A stretch of DNA of 64,000 nucleotides from CALEAR01 sp035301485 (GTDB lineage: Bacteria > Pseudomonadota > Gammaproteobacteria > Pseudomonadales > Alcanivoracaceae), in assembly GCA_035301485.1 (NCBI GenBank), contig DATGUF010000017.1, positions 61,299 to 125,298 on the forward strand, written 5' to 3'. The notes beneath the pieces are model-generated. The model was given only the letters and a program-made list of their open reading frames with translations. It searched no databases and was not told where the DNA came from. Positions 24,223-32,297 of the stretch are shown one piece after another. Each line of letters opens with the position of its first letter. Position 1 is the first letter of the stretch. The position numbers and the translations under genes are program-made.

Positions 24223-27200
24223 TTATTCTCCTGTGGAAGTAATTAAGTGCGTTTTGTTGCGATAAGCTGCGTAATACAGCAGAGGGATCACCACTAAGGT
24301 AAGCAAGGTGGAAACCAGCACACCAAAGATCAGTGAAACGGCGAGGCCATTAAAGATGGGGTCGTCGAGAATAAAGAGCGCCCCCAACATAGCCGCTAAA
24401 CCAGTGAGCACAATGGGTTGTGCGCGGGTAATCGCTGAGTTAACCACCGCTTCTTCAAAACGGCGCCCAGCCTTCAGTTCTAGGTTAATGAAATCCACTA
24501 ACAAGATGGAGTTGCGCACAATAATCCCGGCCAGTGCGATCATGCCGATCATGCTGGTGGCAGTGAATTGATGGTTGAGCAGCGCGTGGCCAGGCATTAC
24601 CCCAATAATCGTTAAGGGAATAGGGGCCATGATCACCAAGGGGGTGAGATAGGAAGAGAAGTGTGCCACTACCAATAAGTAGATCAGCAAAATTCCCACC
24701 GCATAAGCGGCGCCCATGTCACGGAACGTTTCGTAAGTAATCTGCCATTCACCGTCCCACTTGAGTGCGTACTCGCGGTAGGGGTCGGTGGGCTGATTAA
24801 TGAAGTATTCTTCAATGTTTCCGCCCGTGGGAGTGATGATTTTTTTGATATCACTGCGTGCTGCAAAAATACCGTAAAGCGGGCTGTCGATCTTGCCCGC
24901 CATATCCGCTGTAACGAAGTGAACAGGCAATAAATCCTTATGGAAAATAGGTTGCTCACGCACGCTGTCAGTAATTTCGACGAGTTCTTTAATAGCGATC
25001 AAATGCCCTTGGTTGGAGCGCACTTTTAATTGCAGTAAGGCTTCTAAATCACCTTGTAATTCAGGGCTAAGTTGTAAGTAGGCAGAGGCAGGGTATTTGC
25101 TGCCATCATGGAGCCAAGTGCTGTCTTCACCGCCTAAACCAGCGCGTAAGGTGGTGACAATGTGGCTATGAGGAACGCCAAGTAGGCTGGCTTTCTGGCG
25201 GTCGATATTAATCAGCTTGCGCGGCGCTGGCACAATAGCGCTGTTGTCTAAATCCACCAGGCTCTCCACTTTGCTCAGCGCTTCTTCCACCGCTTTGCCT
25301 ACCGCCATGCGGCCTTCAGCCGTGGGCCCATAAATTTCAGCCACAATAGGTGCTTGAACAGGTGGGCCAGGTGGCACTTCCACTACTTTTACATTGGCGC
25401 CGTAAGCTTCGCCGATGCGTTGCAAAGCAGGCCGTAAGCGCGTGGCAAGAGCATGGCTTTGATCTTTGCGTTTACCTTTATCCACGAAGTTCACTTGGAT
25501 GTCGCCCTGATCGCCACCGCTGCGCAAATAATATTGGCGCACTAAACCATTAAAGTTAATCGGGGAGGCGGTACCAGCATAGGTTTGATAATGCGTGACT
25601 TCAGGCACGGTGGCGAGGTAATCGCCGAGGTCATTCAGCACGGCCGCTGTTTTTTCCAGGGGAGTACCGGCGGGCATATCCACCACCACCTGCATTTCTG
25701 ATTTGTTATCAAAGGGCAGCATTTTCAGCAAGACCAAACCTGTGGCAGGGAGCGCTAAAGACGCAGCGATTAAGCCCATCACGCCCAAGCCTAAAAAGAA
25801 GCGGTTACGTACGCCTTTTTTGGGGTGTAAGAAGGGGCGGAAGATGCCATTAAACAATTTACTCAAGAAGATCGGTAGTTTCGCTTCTTGGTCATCGTTT
25901 TTCTTCGTGGTGTTGTTCGGCTTCAGCCACAGGCGTGCTAACCAAGGCGTTAAGGTGAACGCAATGGCTAAGGAGAGTGCCATGCCCATGCTCGCATTAA
26001 TGGGAATCGGGCTCATATAAGGCCCCATTAAACCGCTTACGAAGGCCATGGGCAGCAGGGCTGCAATAACTGTGAAGGTGGCCAGAATGGTGGGGCCGCC
26101 CACTTCATCCACTGCGCTAGGAATGAGTTCAACTAACTTTTTATCGGGGTGCAAACGCATGTGGCGATGGATGTTTTCCACCACCACGATGGCGTCATCC
26201 ACTAAAATACCGATGGAGAAGATAAGCGCGAAAAGGGAAACGCGGTTTAGAGTAAAACCGTACGCCCAGGAAGCGAATAGAGTGGCTGTTAGGGTCAGGC
26301 CCACGGCCACGCCTAGAATGGCAGCTTCACGCCTTCCTAAAGCAAAGAAGATGAGCAGTACCACCGATAAGGTGGCAAACACTAACTTTTGAATTAACTG
26401 GCGCGCTTTTTCGTTAGCGGTAGCGCCATAATCGCGTGTGACCACCACTTCCACATCGTCAGGAATGAGGGTGTTTTTTAGTTCTTCCACACGCTCTAAG
26501 ACAGCACGTGAAATATTGATGGCGTTTTCACCCGGTTTTTTCGTCACCGTTAGTGTAACGGCGGGGTAATTTTGGGGGTTCTCGCCCACGGTGCCGTGAC
26601 GAACATATTTGTTAGGCGTGTGGGGGCCTGTAGTAACGTTGGCCACATCACCAAGATAAACAGCATGGCCATCATGGACGCCCACCACGAGCTCCGCTAC
26701 TTCTTTCGCATTGGTAAGAAAATGCCCAGCTTCTAAATGAATGGTTTGATTACCATGAATGAGCTCACCAATGGGTAAGCCAAGGTTAGCTGAGGTTAAG
26801 GCAAGGCGTAGATCCGCCACGGTTAAATTAACGGCGTTCAGCCTTTCAGGTGATAAATCCACACGCACAATGCGACCAGGGCCGCCAATAGTGTCCACTT
26901 CGCGCGTGCCTGCCACACGCTTTATGTCGGCTTCCATGCTGTGTGCAATGCGCTCTAAATCATAAGCGCCCACATCTGGGTTGGTGTTATACAAAGTGAG
27001 CGCCACCACAGGAACGTCATCAATCCCCATGGGGCGGATAATAGGGCTCAGCACCCCGAGGGTTTGTGGTAACCAATTATCGTTGGAACGCAAGGTATCG
27101 TGAAGGGTAACGAGTGCTTCGTTGCGGCTAACCCCCACCTCAAATTGCGCGGTTAACACGGCCATACCAGGTTGTGACACAGACATTACGTGTTCAAGGC

Positions 27201-27444
27201 CCGCCATTTGCGCGAGCACTTGTTCAGCGGGAATGGTCACCATGCTTTCCACATCTCTAACGGCCGCCCCAGGGAAAGGGATAATGACGTTAGCCATGGT
27301 GACATCAATTTGTGGCTCTTCTTCTTGCGGGGTCACCACAATGGCGAACAATCCCATTAACAGCGCAATGAGCGCCAGCAAAGGGGTGATGGGTGAGGAT
27401 TGAAAAGCAGCAGCAATACGGCCTGAAATACCAAGGGGTTGCAT
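24223..27444 (-). CDS. RND efflux pump, inner-membrane permease
   Basis: A 1073-residue RND protein with about 12 membrane segments and two large periplasmic loops. The N-terminal helix is followed by IDVTMANVIIPFPGAAVRDVESMVTIPAEQ. The TM4 motif carrying the proton-relay aspartates is FSIGILVDDAIVVVENIHRH. Sequence features (EEEPQI after the first helix, the long APIVAEIYGP segment) resemble the ACR_tran branch often annotated as broad efflux permeases, not AcrB itself. Substrate (drug, metal or solvent) is unclear. It is preceded two bases upstream by the adaptor gene. Confidence 0.95.
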   Translation of the reverse strand: MQPLGISGRIAAAFQSSPITPLLALIALLMGLFAIVVTPQEEEPQIDVTMANVIIPFPGAAVRDVESMVTIPAEQVLAQMAGLEHVMSVSQPGMAVLTAQFEVGVSRNEALVTLHDTLRSNDNWLPQTLGVLSPIIRPMGIDDVPVVALTLYNTNPDVGAYDLERIAHSMEADIKRVAGTREVDTIGGPGRIVRVDLSPERLNAVNLTVADLRLALTSANLGLPIGELIHGNQTIHLEAGHFLTNAKEVAELVVGVHDGHAVYLGDVANVTTGPHTPNKYVRHGTVGENPQNYPAVTLTVTKKPGENAINISRAVLERVEELKNTLIPDDVEVVVTRDYGATANEKARQLIQKLVFATLSVVLLIFFALGRREAAILGVAVGLTLTATLFASWAYGFTLNRVSLFALIFSIGILVDDAIVVVENIHRHMRLHPDKKLVELIPSAVDEVGGPTILATFTVIAALLPMAFVSGLMGPYMSPIPINASMGMALSLAIAFTLTPWLARLWLKPNNTTKKNDDQEAKLPIFLSKLFNGIFRPFLHPKKGVRNRFFLGLGVMGLIAASLALPATGLVLLKMLPFDNKSEMQVVVDMPAGTPLEKTAAVLNDLGDYLATVPEVTHYQTYAGTASPINFNGLVRQYYLRSGGDQGDIQVNFVDKGKRKDQSHALATRLRPALQRIGEAYGANVKVVEVPPGPPVQAPIVAEIYGPTAEGRMAVGKAVEEALSKVESLVDLDNSAIVPAPRKLINIDRQKASLLGVPHSHIVTTLRAGLGGEDSTWLHDGSKYPASAYLQLSPELQGDLEALLQLKVRSNQGHLIAIKELVEITDSVREQPIFHKDLLPVHFVTADMAGKIDSPLYGIFAARSDIKKIITPTGGNIEEYFINQPTDPYREYALKWDGEWQITYETFRDMGAAYAVGILLIYLLVVAHFSSYLTPLVIMAPIPLTIIGVMPGHALLNHQFTATSMIGMIALAGIIVRNSILLVDFINLELKAGRRFEEAVVNSAITRAQPIVLTGLAAMLGALFILDDPIFNGLAVSLIFGVLVSTLLTLVVIPLLYYAAYRNKTHLITSTGE

Positions 27445-27446
27445 GG

Positions 27447-28457
27447 TTACTCCTTGCTCGCAGCGTATTGATCAAGAATGACGTGTTCACCTTCGCTTAA
27501 CCCGCTGAGCACTTCCACTGTGTCGCCAGTGATGGTGCCGAGGCGTACCTGGCGTAAAATAGGGCGTTGTTGTTGGCTCAGCACATAAACTCCGGTGAGC
27601 TCTGCTCGCCGTACTACAGCTTCTAAGGGAATAAAGAGGCGGTTGGCAACGATAGCGTTAGGGACATGCACTTTCACCTGCTGCCCGGGGAAAAGGGGCG
27701 GGTTATCAGCATCCAGTTGTATGCGTACGCGCACGCTGTGAGTAAAAGGATCCGCGGTAGGTAAAGGTTGCACCGATGCTATGTTCAGGGCTTCTTCTCC
27801 TAGAAAAATACGCACCTGATCCTTATGCAATGCAGTGGGTACGCTTGTGGCAGGCACTGAAGTGGTAACACGTAAAGCGTTGGGATCGAACAGAGACAGT
27901 AAAGGGGTGCCCGGCATGGCCATGTCGCCCGGGTTGGCAGGCACATCAATAACAATTCCGTTATAAGGGGCGCGGATGATAAAAAAACCAGTTTGTGTTC
28001 TAGCTGCAGCTACTTGTGCTTGTTGTGCTTTAAGCTGTGCTTGCGTGGCTTTGTATTGAGCTTCAGTGCGCTCAATAGCTCCTTGGCTAAGGTAGTTCTG
28101 CTTGTGGAGCTCGCGCTGGCGCTGTAGCTCATTAGTGAGGGCGTTTAATTGCGCGCGGGTGGCATCCACCTGGGCTTGCGCAGCCTGCTGTTGTTGCAGT
28201 GCTTGGCTGGCTTCTATTTCTAAGAGTTTGTCGCCCGCTTTAACCGTTGCGCCAGCTTGCACATAAATGTTTTTTACTACACCAGCTACTTGGGCGGCCA
28301 TCATGGTGTTGTTAATCGCTTCAATGTGTCCATCGTAACGGGTGCTACTACCTAAGGTGCTACGTTGCACTTCAGCGGTATTAAATTCTTGCGCCAAGGC
28401 TAAGCCGCTCAGGGTTAGGCTGCCCAGCACAAAAAGGGAGCATAATTTCTTCAGCAC
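27447..28457 (-). CDS. RND efflux periplasmic adaptor (HlyD/MFP family)
   Basis: A 336-residue adaptor linking the RND permease to the outer-membrane channel. A signal peptide (LKKLCSLFVLGSLTLSGLALAQ) is followed by the lipoyl-like half (VVKNIYVQAGATVKAGDKLLEIEA), a coiled-coil hairpin rich in Gln and Ala (about 75-135), the second lipoyl half (RAPYNGIVIDVPANPGDMAMPGTPLL) and the beta-barrel region. I chose GTG 28455-28457, which has TAGGAG seven bases ahead, over a longer frame. First gene of the efflux operon, divergent from the ArsR-type regulator. Confidence 0.92.
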   Translation of the reverse strand: MLKKLCSLFVLGSLTLSGLALAQEFNTAEVQRSTLGSSTRYDGHIEAINNTMMAAQVAGVVKNIYVQAGATVKAGDKLLEIEASQALQQQQAAQAQVDATRAQLNALTNELQRQRELHKQNYLSQGAIERTEAQYKATQAQLKAQQAQVAAARTQTGFFIIRAPYNGIVIDVPANPGDMAMPGTPLLSLFDPNALRVTTSVPATSVPTALHKDQVRIFLGEEALNIASVQPLPTADPFTHSVRVRIQLDADNPPLFPGQQVKVHVPNAIVANRLFIPLEAVVRRAELTGVYVLSQQQRPILRQVRLGTITGDTVEVLSGLSEGEHVILDQYAASKE

Positions 28458-28579
28458 TCGCAGACTCCTACAATCATAAAATTCTAATAAAGCAATTATG
28501 TAGCTAGGTTTGCAAATAAGCAAGTTCTAATTTAGAGTTAGGTTTAGTGATGATGCTGAAGCTTTTGCAGGGTTAAAAC

Positions 28580-28870
28580 ATGGAAAAAATAAATCAAGAA
28601 AACATTATCCCCCTAGCTAATTATTTTAAAGCCTTGGGGGATCCCACCCGTTTAAGAATCCTGCAGTTGCTAAGCGAAGGGCGCTATAAAGTGGGCGAGC
28701 TGGCGCAATTGTGCGGGTATAGTTCAGCCAATATTTCCCGCCATTTATCTTTACTAAGCCAGCATGGTTTAATCAAAAGGCAAGCTGAGGGCACCAGTGC
28801 TTATTATTATCTTGATGGTGAGGTGGTATCAGTGTTGTGTGAATTAGTGCGCGAAAAACTAGCTTTGTAG
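28580..28870 (+). CDS. ArsR-family transcriptional regulator
   Basis: A 96-residue winged-helix repressor-type protein. It shows the family start ALGDPTRLRILQLLSEG and the recognition helix segment VGELAQLCGYSSANISRHLSLLSQHGLIKR (residues 38-67). The metal-binding ELCxC pattern of ArsR/SmtB is reduced to a single Cys (QLCGY), so the signal may not be a metal. It is transcribed away from the efflux operon and probably controls it; the 122-base gap contains a small palindrome TCTAATTTAGA (28526-28536) that might be an operator. The ATG has AGGG ahead. Confidence 0.9.
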   Translation: MEKINQENIIPLANYFKALGDPTRLRILQLLSEGRYKVGELAQLCGYSSANISRHLSLLSQHGLIKRQAEGTSAYYYLDGEVVSVLCELVREKLAL

Positions 28871-29187
28871 TGCAATAAGTACTAGTAGGTTTTTACTCTT
28901 ACAAACTTCTTGGTTGGTTTTGTAGATCTCTGTTCTTTTCTCTTATGCTCCTCTCCTTCCTTCTCCTTTCTTTTATTTTGTTACCCCAAGGCATGCTTTT
29001 AAAACGAACGAAACAAGCACAGGGCCGAGCTGTATACGGAAAATAACAGGAAAGATGTGTAGAGTGTGTGGTTTAGCGACAGGTTGGCCGCTGCCATTGT
29101 GTGGTGATGGCATTAATTTGAGGGAAGAATAATAAAAGAGTAAATCGATACCCTGTGAGTGAGTCGTCGACAAAGGAGTTTGGAGTA
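28871..29187. other. Intergenic region, 317 bases, with a pyrimidine-rich tract
   Basis: No gene or RNA recognised. The stretch about 28926-28980 is almost all C and T on the plus strand. The region should also hold the promoter of the BCCT gene; a good AAGGAG ribosome site is at its right end. Confidence 0.6.
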
Positions 29188-31155
29188 ATGACTAATAATA
29201 ATGATCAAGAAGTAGGGCGTGGAGAAAGATTCAGAGAATCTGCGCGGCGTGTGTTTGATTATTTACCTACGGTAGGTTTAATTCACCCAGCACTTATTCC
29301 TGGGGTAGGGGTGGAAAAAACCAAATTTAAATTTGGTACCAACGCTGCTGTATTTGCGGTATCAGGGTTATCTATATTAAGCGTAATAATCTGGGCAGTT
29401 TTAGCCCCCCAAACAATACCTGTAGTTGGTAGCTTGTCCCTCGCTTGGGTAACGAAGAATTTCGGTTGGCTGTTTAGCATGCTAGCGATTGTTGTACTCG
29501 TTTATATGTTGATATTAGGGTACGGCAGAACGGGAGGAGTGAGGTTAGGGGCAGATAAAGAAAAGCCCGAGTTCTCAACAGTTTCTTGGGTAGCCATGCT
29601 TTTTTCAGCAGGTATGGGAATTGGGTTGCTGTTTTTTGGTACAGCAGAACCCCTCACTTACTTTACTAATATGCCTTATGGCTTTGATGCTGAATCAGGT
29701 TCTAGAGAAGCTGTTAACGCTGCTTTAGCACAAACCATTTTACATTGGGGCTTTGTGCCTTGGGCTTTTTATGCTCTGGTTGGTGGGTCCATTGCTTATA
29801 GCGCCTATCGTCGTGGTAGAACGCCTTTAATCTCAGCTATTTTCGAACCCATTTTAGGGGAGAAAACCAACGGCCCTTTGGGCGCAATGATTGATATATT
29901 TGCCATTATTGTCACGTTGTTCGGTACGGCGGTTTCCCTTGGGATTGGTGCAATGCAGATCGGAAAAGGGGTGCAAATAGTAACGGGAGGCGGTGAAGTA
30001 GGAAGAGAGTTCTTACTCGGTGCCATGGCTATTTTAACGGCTGCGTTCATTGTTTCAGCAGTCTCAGGGGTGAAACGTGGTATCCGTATTCTCTCTAACA
30101 TAAACATGGCGGTGGCAAGTTTCTTGGCTGTGTTTGTGTTTGTGGCAGGGCCCACCATGTTTTTGCTTAATTTGTTTCCATCCGCTTTTCTTTCCTTCTT
30201 TAATGAGTTTTTTAACATGATGGCACGTAATGCCAACCAAGGGCCGGAGGCAGCGCAGTTTCTTTCAGACTGGACCATTTTCTACTGGGCATGGTGGATT
30301 TCCTGGACGCCGTTTGTAGGTATGTTCATTGCGAAAATATCTCGCGGCCGCACCATTCGTGAATTTGTAACAGTGGTGATTATCGTTCCTGCCTCTGTGT
30401 GTGCGATATGGTTTATGATTTTTGGCGGTACAGCCATGTCAATGGAGTTAAATGGCATTCTGCTCAGCGAATCAGGTTCTAATGAGGCGATGTTATTTAA
30501 TCTTTTAGCTCAGCTGCCCATAGCTAGCGTGACGATGATACTTGCGATGTTTTCCATCGTAGTGTTTTTCGTTACTTCAGCTGATTCGGCCTCCATTGTG
30601 ATGAGTTCCATGACACAACGAGGTAACCCAGAGCCCTCTTTCAAAGTTACTATTGTGTGGGGGTTACTATTAGGGGCAACGGCGGCGGCGCTATTACTGG
30701 CGGGTGGAGAAAACGCCTTAGGTGGGTTGCAATCGATTATGGTGGTGTCAGCCTTGCCGTTCTCCTTCATCGTGATAGGCATTATGATTTCTTGGGGTAA
30801 AGATTTAAGAACAGACCCTTACTTACTCCGTCGTCGTTATGCTCAAGCCGCTATTGCCCAAGGGATACGTTTGGGGATTGCCGAGCATGGGGATGATTTT
30901 GTGTTTGGCACTAGTGAGGTGGCTAAGGATGAAGGCGCGGGGGCTTGGTTAGATAGTGAAGATCCTAAGCTAACCGAGTGGTACACAGATGTTGTGGAGG
31001 ATGAGGTGGATATCGTCAGTGCAGAGGATGTGCTTCGCACCCTTTCGCCAGGGCATATTCAGCCAAAAGGCCCTGATAGGCCTGATCTCACCGCTTCGGG
31101 GGATGAATCCATGGCCTCTGATGGCGTGATTAAAAAGAAAAAGAAGAAAGACTAG
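29188..31155 (+). CDS. BCCT-family transporter
   Basis: A 655-residue carrier of the betaine/choline/carnitine family with about 12 membrane segments. The family block SAGMGIGLLFFGTAEPLTYF and the tryptophan-rich TM8 region FYWAWWISWTPFVGMFIAKISRGRTIREF are clear. Such carriers take up osmolytes or quaternary ammonium compounds with sodium or protons. After the last membrane segment comes a long acidic cytoplasmic tail of about 110 residues ending in a lysine run (KKKKKKD), longer than in many family members. I start at ATG 29188 behind AAGGAG; a GTG 11 codons earlier is possible. No choline oxidation gene is adjacent. Confidence 0.93.
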   Translation: MTNNNDQEVGRGERFRESARRVFDYLPTVGLIHPALIPGVGVEKTKFKFGTNAAVFAVSGLSILSVIIWAVLAPQTIPVVGSLSLAWVTKNFGWLFSMLAIVVLVYMLILGYGRTGGVRLGADKEKPEFSTVSWVAMLFSAGMGIGLLFFGTAEPLTYFTNMPYGFDAESGSREAVNAALAQTILHWGFVPWAFYALVGGSIAYSAYRRGRTPLISAIFEPILGEKTNGPLGAMIDIFAIIVTLFGTAVSLGIGAMQIGKGVQIVTGGGEVGREFLLGAMAILTAAFIVSAVSGVKRGIRILSNINMAVASFLAVFVFVAGPTMFLLNLFPSAFLSFFNEFFNMMARNANQGPEAAQFLSDWTIFYWAWWISWTPFVGMFIAKISRGRTIREFVTVVIIVPASVCAIWFMIFGGTAMSMELNGILLSESGSNEAMLFNLLAQLPIASVTMILAMFSIVVFFVTSADSASIVMSSMTQRGNPEPSFKVTIVWGLLLGATAAALLLAGGENALGGLQSIMVVSALPFSFIVIGIMISWGKDLRTDPYLLRRRYAQAAIAQGIRLGIAEHGDDFVFGTSEVAKDEGAGAWLDSEDPKLTEWYTDVVEDEVDIVSAEDVLRTLSPGHIQPKGPDRPDLTASGDESMASDGVIKKKKKKD

Positions 31156-31162
31156 AGGTTAC

Positions 31163-31192
31163 AAGCCCCGCTTTTTAGAGCGGGGCTTTTTT
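31163..31192. terminator. Terminator between BCCT and AraC-type genes
   Basis: AAGCCCCGCT, six-base loop, AGCGGGGCTT and a T-run. It ends the BCCT transcript and reaches into the stop codon of the opposing araC-type gene. Confidence 0.9.
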
Positions 31193-32198
31193 ATGGGAGT
31201 TGTTGTTTTCGCCATTGTTGTGGTGCTAACCCACTCCATCTTTTAAAGGCGCGGGAAAACGCTGTTTCATCCGCATAGCCTAAACTCAGTGCTAAATCAG
31301 TAATGCGAATATTGTTAAGTAGCAATTGTTGTTTTGCTTCGTGATAACGCAGGTCTTCTAACAAGGAACGAAAACTCTGGCCGCTTTCACGTAGTTTTAT
31401 TTGTAGCTGCCGAGGATGAATGCCTAAAACATTAGCAACCGTATCTAAATTAGCCTCACCGGTGGCCAATAAAGAGCGCAGTACATGTTGGGTGCGTTCC
31501 ACGTAGTCCACGGGTAGGGTGGCTTGGCTGGTGTTGTATTCGCGTGTGAGGTGGTGTTTTACTAAATCTCTTTGTTCGCTTGGCGGTGTAGATAAAATGT
31601 TTTTATCACAAACAATGCTGTTACTAGCTTGTTCAAACAAAACGGGAACAGCAAAAATACGTTTGTATACATCGGTATTGGTGCTATTGCTGTGTGCAAA
31701 GGTGATGTAATGAGGGTGCCAGTGGTCTTTAAAGAAGAGACGAGCAGCGCGAAACATGACGCCCACTCCAAGCTCAATTAACTGCCTCGTATCCACAGTG
31801 GAAGCCAAGCTTAAGTGATAATGTAGAGCTAAATCTTGATCTTTTTCTTCAGCAATTAAACGAATGCCCGATACATGCAAATGCACGTATTGGTTAGTAA
31901 TACGAATAAGGTCGTGCACACTCTCAGCTTGCGAAAGCAATAAACCAAAAGGGCCAAACACTAAATAATCTCGTTGCTGGCTTAGCTGCAAACCGAATTG
32001 TTGATTCCCTGAGCGTTGGGCTGCTAAGTTCAAAACTTCGCCAACACGAGAATAATTAACCAATAAATCTTGGCGACGAAGAATAATAGGGTCTAAAGCA
32101 CATTCTTTTAAGAGTGTATGCGCGTTAAGGTTGTTTTTTCTGCATAGGGCTTCAAAGCCAACAAATACAGCACTGCGTGCACTTTGTGAGAATGTCAT
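31191..32198 (-). CDS. AraC-family transcriptional regulator
   Basis: A 335-residue regulator. The N-terminal two thirds match the arabinose-binding-like domain type 2 found in OruR/ArgR-like regulators (HTLLKECALDPIILRRQD, then FGLQLSQQRDYLVFGPFGLLLSQAESVHDLI). The C-terminal double helix-turn-helix is at about 240-332, with LDTVANVLGIHPRQLQIKLRESGQSFRSLLEDLRYHEAKQ and ITDLALSLGYADETAFSRAFKRWSG. It faces away from the FAD dehydrogenase gene, and a direct repeat between the two is the likely binding site, so it probably controls that gene pair. Confidence 0.93.
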   Translation of the reverse strand: MTFSQSARSAVFVGFEALCRKNNLNAHTLLKECALDPIILRRQDLLVNYSRVGEVLNLAAQRSGNQQFGLQLSQQRDYLVFGPFGLLLSQAESVHDLIRITNQYVHLHVSGIRLIAEEKDQDLALHYHLSLASTVDTRQLIELGVGVMFRAARLFFKDHWHPHYITFAHSNSTNTDVYKRIFAVPVLFEQASNSIVCDKNILSTPPSEQRDLVKHHLTREYNTSQATLPVDYVERTQHVLRSLLATGEANLDTVANVLGIHPRQLQIKLRESGQSFRSLLEDLRYHEAKQQLLLNNIRITDLALSLGYADETAFSRAFKRWSGLAPQQWRKQQLP

Positions 32199-32199
32199 A

Positions 32200-32236
32200 T
32201 TCGTAATATGTCAGATTATTGTTCGTAAAATGTCAG
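32200..32236. promoter_or_regulatory. Direct-repeat operator between araC-type and FAD dehydrogenase genes
   Basis: TTCGTAATATGTCAG (32200-32214) and TTCGTAAAATGTCAG (32222-32236) match at 14 of 15 positions and start 22 bases apart, two helix turns. This is the usual arrangement of AraC-type half sites. A TTGTTA three bases after the second copy could be the -35 of the FAD gene. Confidence 0.75.
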
Positions 32237-32297
32237 GTTTGTTAATAATTCTCACGTTAGGCTAAGTACATACAAAGAACAATGGGCGCAACGCAAG

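Noticed and set aside
25478..25486. TTATCCACG, a near DnaA box in the RND gene
   Set aside because: A single isolated one-mismatch copy far from oriC is expected by chance.
29805..30278. Open frame of 157 codons on the minus strand in the BCCT gene
   Set aside because: Low-complexity translation with no domain, opposite a clear transporter gene.
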